Shown: positions 17,473 to 26,832 of the stretch, one piece after another
Numbering within the stretch: the first letter of the stretch is position 1
Layout of the letters: each line of letters begins with the position of its first letter
NCBI RefSeq assembly: GCF_029051685.1
Contig: NZ_JAACFT010000005.1
Location: 124,001 to 188,000 of the forward strand
DNA from: Bradyrhizobium sp. CSA207
GTDB taxonomy: Bacteria; Pseudomonadota; Alphaproteobacteria; Rhizobiales; Xanthobacteraceae
Direction: 5' to 3'
Length of the DNA: 64,000 nucleotides
The notes under the pieces: model-generated
Databases searched by the model: none
What the model saw: the letters and a program-made list of their open reading frames with translations, nothing else
Told to the model about the DNA's origin: nothing
Program-made: the position numbers and the translations under genes

Positions 17473-18702
17473 ATGTCGGCCCTGCCGCTTTCAGGCATCA
17501 AGATCCTTGACCTCACGCGCGTGCTCGCGGGGCCCTTGTCGGCCCAGATGCTGGGCGATCTCGGTGCGGAGGTGATCAAGATCGAGCGGCCCGGCACCGG
17601 CGACGACGCGCGCGCCTTCGGCCCGCCATACCTGACCGATCCCGAGGGTAAGGCGAACAACAACAACTCGTTCTATCTCTGCGCCAACCGCAACAAGAAG
17701 TCGGTCACCGTGAACATCGCCAAGCCCGAAGGGCAGGCGATCATCCGTGAGCTTGCCAAAGACGTCGACGTCTTCATGGAGAACTACAAGGTCGGCGATC
17801 TCAAGCGCTACAGGCTCGACTACGAGGCGATCAAGGCAATCAATCCAGGCATCATCTATTGTTCGGTGACCGGCTTCGGCCAGACCGGCCCCTACGCGCC
17901 GCGCGCGGGCTATGACGCCATCCTGCAGGCGATGGGCGGCCTGATGAGCGTCACCGGCCATATGGATGGCGAGCCAGGCGAGGGACCCATGAAGGTCGGC
18001 CCCTCCATCGTCGACTACATGACCGGCATGAATACCTCGATCGGGATTCTCTCGGCACTCTACCATCGCGACGCCAATGATGGTGTCGGACAGCACCTCG
18101 ACGTCTGCCTATTCGACACCGTGATTGCCTCGCTCAGCCACTGGCTGCAGATCTACCTCGTCAACGGCACAACCCCGCCGCGGCGCGGCACCTGGGGCAA
18201 TGGCGGCATGCCGGCCGGCGTGTTCCGCTGCACTGACGGCGAGCTGATGCTGGTGGTCGGCAATGACGGCCAGTTCCAGCGTACCTGCGCGGTGCTCGGG
18301 GAGCCCGAGCTTGCCAATGACAAGCGCTTCCTCAAGAACAACGACCGCGTCGTGCACGGCAAGGAGATCATGGCGATCTTCGCCGGCCTGTTCCTGAAAA
18401 AGCCGGTGGCCTACTGGCTCGATGAGCTCGAGAAGGCCGGCGTGCCCTCGGGCCCGATCAACGATTTTTCGCAGGTATTTTCCGATCCGCACGTGCAGGA
18501 ACGCGGCATGCGGGTGAAGACGAAGCACAAGTTCGAGCCGGAGCTGTCGCTAATCCGCAACGCGCTGACCTTCTCGGAGACGCCGATCGAGACCTACCGC
18601 GCTCCGCCGCTGCTCGGGGAGCACACCCAGGAGGTGCTCGGAAGCAAACTCGGCTATGATGCCGGCAAGATCGAGACGCTGAAGCAGCAGGGCGTGATCT
18701 GA
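17473..18702 (+). CDS. CaiB/BaiF CoA-transferase family protein
   Basis: This class III CoA transferase of 409 residues moves CoA between acyl-CoA and a carboxylic acid. It opens with LSGIKILDLTRVLAGPLSAQ-type residues (6-25), then LGADVIKIE-like GDLGAEVIKIERPG, and the block KVGPSIVDYMTGM, where Asp181 is the probable catalytic aspartate that forms the mixed anhydride. A GGAGGAAA site precedes the ATG. It is followed in the region by TetR, acyl-CoA dehydrogenase and dehydrogenase genes, in keeping with acyl-CoA catabolism. The substrate acid is unknown. Confidence 0.9.
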   Translation: MSALPLSGIKILDLTRVLAGPLSAQMLGDLGAEVIKIERPGTGDDARAFGPPYLTDPEGKANNNNSFYLCANRNKKSVTVNIAKPEGQAIIRELAKDVDVFMENYKVGDLKRYRLDYEAIKAINPGIIYCSVTGFGQTGPYAPRAGYDAILQAMGGLMSVTGHMDGEPGEGPMKVGPSIVDYMTGMNTSIGILSALYHRDANDGVGQHLDVCLFDTVIASLSHWLQIYLVNGTTPPRRGTWGNGGMPAGVFRCTDGELMLVVGNDGQFQRTCAVLGEPELANDKRFLKNNDRVVHGKEIMAIFAGLFLKKPVAYWLDELEKAGVPSGPINDFSQVFSDPHVQERGMRVKTKHKFEPELSLIRNALTFSETPIETYRAPPLLGEHTQEVLGSKLGYDAGKIETLKQQGVI

Positions 18703-18918
18703 CGCTTTTTGTCCCCTTATTATGGGAGAGGGTGGCTCGCCGCGGCGATGAAAAGCCTCGGCGCGCCCGTCGCGACCGCGCATGATGCACGCGCGATGCT
18801 CGGGCTTGCCTGAGGCTTGCGCGCAATCCCCAGATAAACCCGGTCCGTACTCACACAGGCTTCCGCTTCGTGCCCGACTCTGATTCGATCCTCCATACTC
18901 AATCCGGGGAGGGAACCA

Positions 18919-19134
18919 ATGTCCTACACGATCGGGTTTCAAGCCAAGAACCAGAAGGCAATCCTGGCGACCGAGGCGGCAACCGCCAACCAGGCCGTCG
19001 CGATCATTGCCGCGCTGCGGCAAAGCGCCGACGAGATAAAGTTCATCCGCTCGCCGCAGGAAGGCGAGATGGGCATCGAGATGCTGCTGCTGCTCGCCAA
19101 GGAAGAGGCCGAGGAGATGCCGCAGCACGCCTAG
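18919..19134 (+). CDS. small hypothetical protein, 71 aa
   Basis: This is a short soluble protein with a beta-start (MSYTIGFQAKNQKAILATEA), a helix (TANQAVAIIAALRQSADEIK) and an acidic C-terminal helix (LLLLAKEEAEEMPQH). GGGGAGGGA precedes the ATG by about 5 bases and third-position GC is high. I do not recognise the family. It is followed at once by a GATCATGC-type palindromic repeat. Confidence 0.65.
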   Translation: MSYTIGFQAKNQKAILATEAATANQAVAIIAALRQSADEIKFIRSPQEGEMGIEMLLLLAKEEAEEMPQHA

Positions 19135-19135
19135 C

Positions 19136-19201
19136 GCATGATCCGGACCCGAAGGGCCGCGCTCGCGTAAAATGTGCAGCGGTTTTCCGAAGGGATCATG
19201 C
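19136..19201. repeat. GCATGATCC palindromic intergenic repeat, copy 1
   Basis: GCATGATCC (19136-19144) and GGATCATGC (19193-19201) are inverted around about 48 bases. Copies of the same boundary motif occur at 21714-21770 and 62771-62815 in this window. It overlaps nothing coding and starts 2 bases after the stop of the small gene at 18919. Confidence 0.7.
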
Positions 19202-19333
19202 TCAAACAATAAGCTAAAGCGCGATTCCATCGCGCGTTAGTCTGGCGAATACACTTCGATCAGAAGCGAAGCATGCCGGCTGCGAGATTGTGTAGTCAGG
19301 CGCTGTTCCCGCTCGAACCGAAGGTAGCCGCCC

Positions 19334-19541
19334 ATGAAACGCGAAGCACTCCGCGTCGGGCGCCAGCCTCGACAACGTCATGAAGTGCAACGTCTACTGC
19401 ACCTCCGTGAAGCATTTCGCCGCATTCAACGCGGTTTATGCCCGCTACTTTCCGCTGGATCCACCGGCGCGGATCTTCGTCTGCACGCCGGAATGGTTCG
19501 GCCCCTTCGATGTCGAGATCGACTGCACCGCGATGATATGA
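19334..19541 (+). pseudogene. RidA-family remnant with internal deletion
   Basis: The first seven codons read MKREALR, the usual start of rhizobial RidA-family imine/enamine deaminases. The frame is then lost, and from 19356 another frame reads SGASLDNVMKCNVYCTS, then ARYFPLDPPARIFVCTP and FDVEIDCTAMI, ending in TGA at 19539-19541. That is the normal C-terminal third of the family. About 70 codons that should lie between, including the first strands, are missing. The deletion and the frame change make this a dead gene. The call relies on remembered family sequence. Confidence 0.7.
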
Positions 19542-19548
19542 GCGGGCG

Positions 19549-20220
19549 CTAACGCGCGTCTCTCGCCAGTGCGCGCGCCGGCGTCTTGGCCTCGATCTTT
19601 CCCGCCGTCAGTGCCATCGTCGCGACGCTGACTACGCGCGCAACCACGTCCTCGACGTCGTCGAGATCGCATTTGCCTTCCGACAGCTTCGTCAGCCGCT
19701 CGCTCTCGCGGATGGTGTGGTGCGCCATCGCGAGCGCAAAATTCAGGCCCCAATAGATCTCTACGTCGCTGCGGTCGGGCAGGGACCGTCGCATCGCGCC
19801 GATGAATTTTCGCAGATGGTCGATCTCGCGGTTCTTGATGCGGCGGATCGGCGGCACGGATTCGATCGAGGCGCGGATCATGAAGCGCGCCGCGGTCGAG
19901 CGCTGGTTCTGCGGGCCCAGGCAGCCGCGCAAGGTCGGTCCGACCAGGGCGCGCAAGATCACGTCGATCGGCGCGCGGCCGCCGCCTTGCTCTTCGGCCG
20001 TTTTCAATTCGTGCAGGCGCTCGCGGTTGGTGGCGATCGAGCGGGTGACGAACAGTTCCGCGATTAATTCGTCCTTCGAGCCGAAATGATAGTTCACTGC
20101 CGCCAGGTTGACATTGGCCTCCGCGACGATGTCGCGCAACGTCACGTCGCCGAAACCGCGGTCGGCATACAGCCGCTCGGCGGCGGCGAGAATGGACGTC
20201 CGGGTCTGATCGCTGGCCAT
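19549..20220 (-). CDS. TetR-family transcriptional regulator
   Basis: This 223-residue repressor has the N-terminal TetR helix-turn-helix at residues 7-50 (ILAAAERLYADRGFGDVTL, then DIVAEANVNLAAVNYHFGSK). The C-terminal ligand domain is longer and of the CerR-like/DUF1956 type. It is divergent from the acyl-CoA dehydrogenase gene, and the spacer holds an inverted TTCAAAC/GTTTGAA element. It probably represses that operon and itself until an acyl-CoA-like effector binds (inference). Confidence 0.9.
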   Translation of the reverse strand: MASDQTRTSILAAAERLYADRGFGDVTLRDIVAEANVNLAAVNYHFGSKDELIAELFVTRSIATNRERLHELKTAEEQGGGRAPIDVILRALVGPTLRGCLGPQNQRSTAARFMIRASIESVPPIRRIKNREIDHLRKFIGAMRRSLPDRSDVEIYWGLNFALAMAHHTIRESERLTKLSEGKCDLDDVEDVVARVVSVATMALTAGKIEAKTPARALARDAR

Positions 20221-20245
20221 GGAAGCCCTCTGGGAGGGAGTTGCA

Positions 20246-20277
20246 TTTCAAACAGTTGTATGAAACTATCGTTTGAA
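20246..20277. promoter_or_regulatory. candidate TetR operator
   Basis: TTTCAAAC at 20246-20253 faces GTTTGAA at 20271-20277 with a 17-base centre that includes AGTT/AACT. It lies 26 bases upstream of the TetR start codon and 160 bases upstream of the acyl-CoA dehydrogenase gene, where an autoregulatory site would be expected. The same TTTCAAAC word appears twice at 26746-26765. Confidence 0.45.
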
Positions 20278-20435
20278 GGCCGGGAAAAGTCAATCCGCAA
20301 CAGAGAACCCGTCGCAACTGCGACAAGGTTTCTCGGCAGGCCGCAGGCGATGCATTCGCGCTTGCGGACCGGTGCAAGCGGGAGGACAGTCCGGCGCAAA
20401 AGAGCTTTGCAAAAGAGAGAGACGAGGAGCGTCCC

Positions 20436-21671
<1,236 letters not shown>

Positions 21672-21713
21672 GAGGGAGACCCTGCTGGCGCTCCCGACCT
21701 AAGAAACGACAGG

Positions 21714-21770
21714 GCATGATCGGCGACCGCTTGACGCAAGTGCGTCAGCGGTGACCGGTTAGGATCATGC
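21714..21770. repeat. GCATGATC palindromic repeat, copy 2
   Basis: GCATGATC (21714-21721) and GATCATGC (21763-21770) enclose a second internal hairpin (TTGACGCAAGTGCGTCAG). The repeat lies between the acyl-CoA dehydrogenase and phosphotransferase-like genes. Confidence 0.7.
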
Positions 21771-21809
21771 TTGACCTAAAAAGGTTTGGACTGAAGAGGG
21801 AGCGTCATC

Positions 21810-22868
21810 GTGGCTGACGGCGTCAGGAAAGACGAAGAATTCTCGGGCACCAAGCCGGTGGAGGAGCGTCATCGCTTCGACGAATTGCGGCTCGAAGCCT
21901 GGCTGCGTGATCACGTCGAAGGCTACGAAGGGCCGCTGGTCGTGCTCCAGTTCAGGGGCGGCCAGTCCAACCCGACCTACCGGCTCGACACGCCGAAGCG
22001 TTCCTATGTGATGCGCCGAAAACCATTCGGCAAATTGCTGCCGTCGGCGCATGCGGTCGACCGCGAATACCGGGTGATCGCAGCGCTCGGCAAGCAGGGT
22101 TTTCCGGTCGCGCACGCCTATGCGCTGTGCCAGGACGACAGCGTCATCGGTGCCGCCTTCTACATCATGTCGATGGAGGAGGGCCGAGTATTCTGGGATC
22201 CGTCGCTGCCGAGCCAGACGCCGGAGGATCGCCGCAAGATTTTCACCAGCAAGATCGAGACGCTCGCCAAGCTGCACCTGTTCGATCCCGTCGCGATTGG
22301 CCTTGGCGAGTTCGGCAAGCCCGGCAATTACTTCGCGCGCCAGATCGACCGCTGGACCAAGCAGTACAGGGCGTCCGAGACCCAGCACATTCCGGAGTTC
22401 GAGAAGGTCGCCGAATGGCTGCCGAGGACGGTGCCGGAGCAGGCGCGGGTCTCGATCGTCCATGGCGACTATCGCCTCGACAACATGATTTTCCACGCAA
22501 CGGAACCGCGCGTGCAGGCCGTACTGGACTGGGAGCTGTCGACACTCGGCGATCCCATGGCCGACTTCACCTATCTGTTGATGCAGTGGGTGATGCCGGG
22601 ATTGCAGGGCGTCGATCTCAAGGCGTTGAACATTCCCAGCGTCGAAGAGGCGGCGCAGATCTATTGCAACGTCACCAAGATGAACGTGCCGGACCTCAAT
22701 TGGTATTTCTCCTACAATCTGTTCCGCCTCGCCGGCATCACGCAAGGAATTGCCGGCCGCATCCGCGACGGTACCGCCGCCAACGCCAAGGCCCTCGAAT
22801 CCGCCAAGCGCACCGTGCCGCTGTCGAAGGCATCATGGGAATATGCGCAGAAGGCGGGAGCGGTTTAA
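21810..22868 (+). CDS. APH-like phosphotransferase (acyl-CoA pathway)
   Basis: This kinase-fold protein of 352 residues belongs to the aminoglycoside phosphotransferase/choline kinase clan. The catalytic loop HGDYRLDNMIF is near residue 217, followed by LDWELSTLGDPMADF with the metal-binding aspartate. An N-terminal GGQSNPTYRLD resembles the nucleotide-binding loop. Next to an acyl-CoA dehydrogenase it corresponds to the kinase half of ACAD10/11-type proteins and likely phosphorylates a hydroxyacyl-CoA for removal by the dehydrogenase. It starts with GTG behind GAGGGAG. Confidence 0.87.
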   Translation: MADGVRKDEEFSGTKPVEERHRFDELRLEAWLRDHVEGYEGPLVVLQFRGGQSNPTYRLDTPKRSYVMRRKPFGKLLPSAHAVDREYRVIAALGKQGFPVAHAYALCQDDSVIGAAFYIMSMEEGRVFWDPSLPSQTPEDRRKIFTSKIETLAKLHLFDPVAIGLGEFGKPGNYFARQIDRWTKQYRASETQHIPEFEKVAEWLPRTVPEQARVSIVHGDYRLDNMIFHATEPRVQAVLDWELSTLGDPMADFTYLLMQWVMPGLQGVDLKALNIPSVEEAAQIYCNVTKMNVPDLNWYFSYNLFRLAGITQGIAGRIRDGTAANAKALESAKRTVPLSKASWEYAQKAGAV

Positions 22869-22876
22869 GGAATGCG

Positions 22877-22904
22877 AAGGCGCGGCCATGTGGCCGCGCC
22901 TTTT
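22877..22904 (+). terminator. intrinsic terminator after phosphotransferase gene
   Basis: AAGGCGCGGCCA (22877-22888) pairs with TGGCCGCGCCTT and a run of Ts follows. It begins 8 bases after the stop codon. It should isolate the upstream operon from the GIY-YIG element that follows. Confidence 0.8.
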
Positions 22905-22916
22905 GCTATCCCGTCT

Positions 22917-22970
22917 CGTGTCCCGGACGCGGTGCAGCACGAAGTGATGCACCGCAGAGCCGGGACCCAG
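22917..22970 (+). repeat. 54-bp hairpin repeat, left copy
   Basis: This unit begins CGTGTCCCGGACGCGGTGC and ends GCCGGGACCCAG. It is self-complementary: GTCCCGG with CCGGGAC, and GCGGTGC with GCACCGC. It is repeated in inverse orientation at 23337-23390 with 50 of 54 positions identical. Its right edge abuts the stop codon of the GIY-YIG gene. Confidence 0.85.
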
Positions 22971-23267
22971 TCACGTCGCCAAGGAATTCAGCTCTTCCGT
23001 GAGATCGCGCCAATCCGGATTGAGTTCTTCAATCAGCTTGAGCTTCCAGGCACGTCGCCAACGCTTCAGCGAATGTTCGCGCGCGCGAGCTTCCAGCACC
23101 GAGTCGAAGGATTCGAAATAGACCAGCAGAGTCACGCCATATTGCCGTGCGAAGCCGGGTATGAGTTTGGCCTTATGCTCGGCCATTCTGCGAGCAAGGT
23201 CGTTAGTGACCCCGACATAAAGCGTTCCGTTTCGCTTGCTCGCGAGGATGTACACGAAGTAGGGCAT
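22971..23267 (-). CDS. GIY-YIG nuclease family protein
   Basis: This stand-alone GIY-YIG domain has 98 residues (UPF0213/YhbQ size). The signature strands are YFVYILASKRNGTLYVG (residues 3-19), with the second tyrosine in LYVG, followed by the catalytic-type arginine in TNDLARRMAEH. The conserved glutamate lies in VLEARAREHSLKRW (about residues 59-72), and the C-terminal PDWRDL motif is present. All catalytic-type positions are intact, so it may cleave DNA. It carries no DNA-binding extension. It is tightly flanked by inverted hairpin repeats, unlike a normal housekeeping gene. Confidence 0.88.
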   Translation of the reverse strand: MPYFVYILASKRNGTLYVGVTNDLARRMAEHKAKLIPGFARQYGVTLLVYFESFDSVLEARAREHSLKRWRRAWKLKLIEELNPDWRDLTEELNSLAT

Positions 23268-23336
23268 TCGAATGCAACCCGAGTTGACGAGATGTGCTAT
23301 CTAAGATTGCATATTCGGACAAGGCTGCCAATCGTT

Positions 23337-23390
23337 CTGGGTCCCGGCTCAGCGGCGCGTCACTTCGTGCCGCACCGCGTCCGGGACACG
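23337..23390 (-). repeat. 54-bp hairpin repeat, right copy
   Basis: This is the inverted partner of the unit at 22917-22970, differing at four positions. Two of the differences fall at paired stem positions and preserve self-pairing in each copy. It lies 69 bases upstream of the GIY-YIG start codon. Confidence 0.85.
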
Positions 23391-23417
23391 ACATAATGCG
23401 ACGAGAGAGCTCACAGC

Positions 23418-24044
23418 ATGATCGACCGCACCACCCTCATCACCTACATCCTCATCGTGCTCGGCTTCGTTTTCATTCCTGGGCCGGCCACGCTTCTCAC
23501 CATGGCGCGCGCCGCGAGTTCCGGAACGAAGGCCGGCATCGCGACAGGCGCGGGGATTGCTGCGGGAGACATCGTCCACACCACCATGGCAATCGTCGGC
23601 CTCTCGGCGATCATCGCCACGTCCGCGCTGCTGTTCAGCATCATCAAATACGCGGGCGCAGCGTTTCTCATCTATCTCGGCATTCGCGCGATACTCGACA
23701 AAGTCCCGATCGAAATGGCCGCTCGCGCACCGTCGATCAGTGCTGCCCGCGCATTTCGGCAAGCCGTGCTCACCGAGGTGCTCAACCCGAAGACTGCGCT
23801 GTTCTTTCTCGCTTTCCTGCCGCAATTCGTCCGGCCGGAGAACGGCTCGACCGTACTTCAGCTCGCCGTCCTCGGCGTTCTCTTTGTGCTGCTTGGCCTG
23901 CTGAGCACGGTCGTCTTCGCCGTCGGCGCCGGCCGTCTCGGCAATCTTCTCCGCCGTCACTCCGCCATCGCAAGATGGCAAGGCAAGGTGGTCGGGAGCA
24001 TCTATTGCGCGATCGGCGTGCGGCTGGCATTGCAGGAGCGCTGA
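23418..24044 (+). CDS. LysE-family amino-acid exporter
   Basis: This inner-membrane translocator of 208 residues (LysE/RhtB family) has about six hydrophobic helices. The signature PGPATLLTMARAAS follows the first helix (residues 16-29), with GTKAGIATGAGIAAGDIVHT after it and NPKTALFFLAFLPQFV in the central region. The family exports basic or neutral amino acids and homoserine lactones using ion gradients. The substrate is unknown. The gene stands alone and is followed by palindromic repeats. Confidence 0.9.
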   Translation: MIDRTTLITYILIVLGFVFIPGPATLLTMARAASSGTKAGIATGAGIAAGDIVHTTMAIVGLSAIIATSALLFSIIKYAGAAFLIYLGIRAILDKVPIEMAARAPSISAARAFRQAVLTEVLNPKTALFFLAFLPQFVRPENGSTVLQLAVLGVLFVLLGLLSTVVFAVGAGRLGNLLRRHSAIARWQGKVVGSIYCAIGVRLALQER

Positions 24045-24065
24045 GGCAAGCGATGCAGCCGCAAG

Positions 24066-24093
24066 CCCCGGGTGAGCGAAGCGACACCCGGGG
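24066..24093. repeat. short CCCCGGGTG inverted repeat
   Basis: CCCCGGGTG (24066-24074) and CACCCGGGG (24085-24093) flank 10 bases. It follows the LysE-family gene by 21 bases and may act as a terminator-like hairpin, although no T run follows. Confidence 0.5.
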
Positions 24094-24150
24094 ACAGAGG
24101 TCCCGCCTGTCGCTTCGCTATCATGGGTTACCGGCGTTTGCCACACACTC

Positions 24151-24237
24151 CGTCATTGCGAGCGAAGCGAAGCAATCCAGACTATCTCCGCGGCGGCAGC
24201 TTGGATTGCTTCGTCGCCAGAGCTCCTCGCAATGACG
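24151..24237. repeat. CGTCATTGCGAGC palindromic repeat, copy 1
   Basis: The outer arms CGTCATTGCGAG and CTCGCAATGACG and the inner arms GAAGCAATCCA and TGGATTGCTTC form a long imperfect palindrome. The same family is at 25731-25810. The two copies bracket the acetylornithine-deacetylase-like gene. Confidence 0.8.
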
Positions 24238-24247
24238 AGGAGGCACT

Positions 24248-25420
24248 CTAGCCCTTCACACAATGCGCGATGAGCTTCTCGACAAACCCTGCGCATTTCA
24301 GCAATTCCGACATCTCCACGAACTCATCAGGCGTATGCGCCTGCGCGATTCCGCCAGGGCCGATCACGACCGACGGCACGCCGGCCATGCTGACGAACAG
24401 GCCGGCCTCGGTGCCGAAGGCGACCTTGGCGTGGTCGTTGCGGCCCGCGAGGCTTTTGGCGAGCGTGACGATGGCGGCGTCGGCCGCGGTGTCGAGGGCG
24501 GGGTAGTCGAGGATCTCCTCGAACGCGATGCCGCACTCGGGATTTTTCGCCTTCATCGCGGGCTCGATCTCGGCCTTGGCCCAGGCGATGATCGCATCGG
24601 TCACCTGCTTGGACTCGGTGATGCCGATGCCGCGGCATTCGAACTCGACGGTGCACTGGTCCGGCACGATGTTGAGCGCGGCGCCACCATGCACGATGCT
24701 GGTGAGCAGGGTGGTGTGGGGGACGTCGTAGAGCTCGTCACGCGCGCCTTCGCTTGCAAGCTGCACGGCATGGCGGCGGATCTCGGTGATCAGCTCGGCG
24801 GCATATTCGATGGCGTTGACGCCATCGGGCGCGATTGAGGAATGGCGGGCGAGCCCCTTGAACGTCGCGCGAACGCCGTGTTTGCCCTTGTGGCCGATGA
24901 TGACCTGCATTTGCGTCGGTTCGCCGACGAAGCAACCGAGCGGCTTGACGCGCTTCTTGGCGACCTCGCCGAGCATCGGCCGCACGCCAACGCAGCCGAT
25001 CTCCTCGTCATAGGAGATCGCCAGATGAATCGGCGTCGACAGCTTCGCCTCCAGCATCTCCGGCACCATCGCGAGGCACACCGCGACAAATCCTTTCATG
25101 TCAGTGGTGCCGCGGCCGTACAGCTTGCCGTCACGCTCGATCAGCTTGAACGGATCGTGGCTCCAGTGCTGGCCCACGACGGGCACCACGTCGGTGTGAC
25201 CCGACAGCACCAGGCCGGGCTGGTCTTCCGGCCCGATCGTGACCCACAGCGACGCCTTCTGTCCGGTCTCGTCGACGATGCGCTCGCCCTTGACGCCGAG
25301 CGAGGCGAGATAGTTTTCGATATGGGCGATCAGGGGCAGGTTGGAGCGATCGCTGACGGTGTCGAAGGCAACGAGGTCGGCGAGCAGTTTGCGGATACGG
25401 TCGGGTCTTGAGCTTGGCAT
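24248..25420 (-). CDS. argE: acetylornithine deacetylase
   Basis: This M20-family metallopeptidase of 390 residues predicted to hydrolyse N-acetyl-ornithine to ornithine in arginine synthesis. Metal-site regions are LSGHTDVVPVVGQHW (His/Asp), RGTTDMKGF (bridging Asp), then YDEEIGCVG with the general-base Glu pair, and GPGGIAQAHTPDEFV near the C-terminus with the last histidine. A dimerisation lid lies between. The start is at the ATG after which MPSSRPDRIRKLLADLV aligns with the family. The upstream frame extension has no ribosome site. Related M20 enzymes such as succinyl-diaminopimelate desuccinylase cannot be excluded from sequence alone. Confidence 0.85.
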   Translation of the reverse strand: MPSSRPDRIRKLLADLVAFDTVSDRSNLPLIAHIENYLASLGVKGERIVDETGQKASLWVTIGPEDQPGLVLSGHTDVVPVVGQHWSHDPFKLIERDGKLYGRGTTDMKGFVAVCLAMVPEMLEAKLSTPIHLAISYDEEIGCVGVRPMLGEVAKKRVKPLGCFVGEPTQMQVIIGHKGKHGVRATFKGLARHSSIAPDGVNAIEYAAELITEIRRHAVQLASEGARDELYDVPHTTLLTSIVHGGAALNIVPDQCTVEFECRGIGITESKQVTDAIIAWAKAEIEPAMKAKNPECGIAFEEILDYPALDTAADAAIVTLAKSLAGRNDHAKVAFGTEAGLFVSMAGVPSVVIGPGGIAQAHTPDEFVEMSELLKCAGFVEKLIAHCVKG

Positions 25421-25511
25421 TGTCACGTTCTTGTCAGAGAATTGCGGAGGCGCACGCCGCTTGCATGAACCATACCAATATTGCGGCCGGTCGGGCAAAT
25501 GAAGCCGCAGC

Positions 25512-25618
25512 CGTCATTCCGGGGCGATGCGCAGCATTGAGCCCGGAATCCATCGGGCGGCATCACGCGCGGTGAAATGGATTCCGGTTTCGCGACTTCG
25601 TCGCGCCCCGGAATGACG
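25512..25618. repeat. CGTCATTCCGGGGCG palindromic repeat
   Basis: The outer arms CGTCATTCCGGGGCG (from 25512) and CGCCCCGGAATGACG (to 25618) are perfectly inverted. Inner arms include GGAATCCAT and ATGGATTCC. It occupies the 490-base gap between argE and the next gene together with the repeat at 25731-25810. Confidence 0.8.
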
Positions 25619-25730
25619 CAGCAGGGCGACAAGACTTTGCATTGCCCGTCGGGCGAAACGCGCCGCGAGCATGCGAAGCTGTGTCTGCGTTCTGAAATGC
25701 GAATTGAAGGAGCGATGTCCTTCCCCCACT

Positions 25731-25810
25731 CCGTCATTGCGAGCGTAGCGAAGCAATCCAGACTGCCACCGCGGGAGGATTCTGGATTGCTTCGCTACGC
25801 TCGCAATGAC
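25731..25810. repeat. CGTCATTGCGAGC palindromic repeat, copy 2
   Basis: This is an 80-base near-perfect palindrome with 31-base arms (25731-25761 and 25780-25810) and an 18-base loop. It differs from the 24151-24237 copy mainly in the central bases and in GCGTAGC/GCGAAGC. Such symmetric units are typical of REP-like families dispersed in rhizobial genomes. Confidence 0.82.
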
Positions 25811-25912
25811 GGTGTTGATGCAGGCGCGCGCGAAAACTCCACCCTCCGCACCGGACGCAGCGCCGCAACGCGAAGGGCGTTGCAGCGCGTGCGGGACACG
25901 AGAGAGCCCGTG

Positions 25913-26698
25913 CTAAACCGGCTTGCCCGCATACGGCATCGACGCGGTCAGCCCGCCGTCCACCGGGAACGCCTGTCCATTGACATACGACGCCTCGTCG
26001 CTCGCGAGGAACAATCCCATCGCGGCGAGCTCGTGCGGCTGGCCGGGGCGCTTGAGCGGATTGAGCTGGCCGATCTTGTCGGCGGTGCCGCGCTCCTTGG
26101 CGCGGTCGAAGATCGGCTTCGTCATGCCGGTTTCGATCAGGCCCGGGCACACCGCGTTGATGCGCACGCCGGTGCCTGTGAGTGAGTAGGCCGTCGTCTG
26201 CACCAGCGAGATCACGCCGGCCTTGCTTGCCGCATAGGGATGCCCGCTTGCGCCGGCCTTGAGGCCTGCGACGGACGCGGTCAGCACGATCGCGCCGGAC
26301 TGCTGCTTGACCATGTGCGGCATCGCATATTTCACGGCGAGGAACGGCCCGATCAAATTGACCCGCAAAACCTCCTGCCAATGCTCCACGGTCTGCTCGG
26401 CGAGCGGAACGAGCCCGCCGGAGACGCCGGCATTGGCCCAGATCACGTCGAGCCGGCCGTGCGTCGCCACCGCCTTGTCGATGACGGCGATGACATCTTT
26501 CTCGGAACCTGCGTCCGCGATCATCGCTTCGGCGACCCCGCCGGCCTTCCTCACCTCGTCGACAGTCTCCTTGACCGCTTCGGTGCGATCGACCGCGATC
26601 AGTCTTGCGCCTTCCCTGGTGAACAGCAGCGCAGCCGCGCGACCGATGCCGCTGCCGGCGCCGGTGATGATGACGGATTTGCCTTGCAGGCGGCCCAT
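25913..26698 (-). CDS. SDR-family oxidoreductase
   Basis: This classical short-chain dehydrogenase/reductase of 261 residues has the cofactor loop TGAGSGIGR (residues 12-20), the NAG region WANAGVSG, the catalytic serine in LTASVAGLK and the YxxxK site in YAASKAG. It should oxidise or reduce an alcohol/ketone, possibly a 3-hydroxyacyl intermediate given its neighbours. The start is fixed by GGGAGAAA upstream. It is divergent from the histidine phosphatase gene, and the shared region carries two TTTCAAAC words. Confidence 0.9.
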   Translation of the reverse strand: MGRLQGKSVIITGAGSGIGRAAALLFTREGARLIAVDRTEAVKETVDEVRKAGGVAEAMIADAGSEKDVIAVIDKAVATHGRLDVIWANAGVSGGLVPLAEQTVEHWQEVLRVNLIGPFLAVKYAMPHMVKQQSGAIVLTASVAGLKAGASGHPYAASKAGVISLVQTTAYSLTGTGVRINAVCPGLIETGMTKPIFDRAKERGTADKIGQLNPLKRPGQPHELAAMGLFLASDEASYVNGQAFPVDGGLTASMPYAGKPV

Positions 26699-26745
26699 GC
26701 GTTTCTCCCTTGTGCTGCTCGCGCAACGCTTGCCGCGCGACGGAA

Positions 26746-26765
26746 TTTCAAACAAGATTTCAAAC
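26746..26765. promoter_or_regulatory. tandem TTTCAAAC elements
   Basis: TTTCAAAC occurs at 26746-26753 and again at 26758-26765, spaced 12 bases start to start, in the divergent promoter region between the SDR and histidine phosphatase genes. The word is identical to the left half of the candidate TetR operator at 20246-20277. That suggests a shared regulator, which is not proven. Confidence 0.3.
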
Positions 26766-26832
26766 GGTAAAGTGTCTTGAGGCACGTTCGCTACTGACGT
26801 ACAGCGACATCACACGGGATGGAAGGGTTTCG

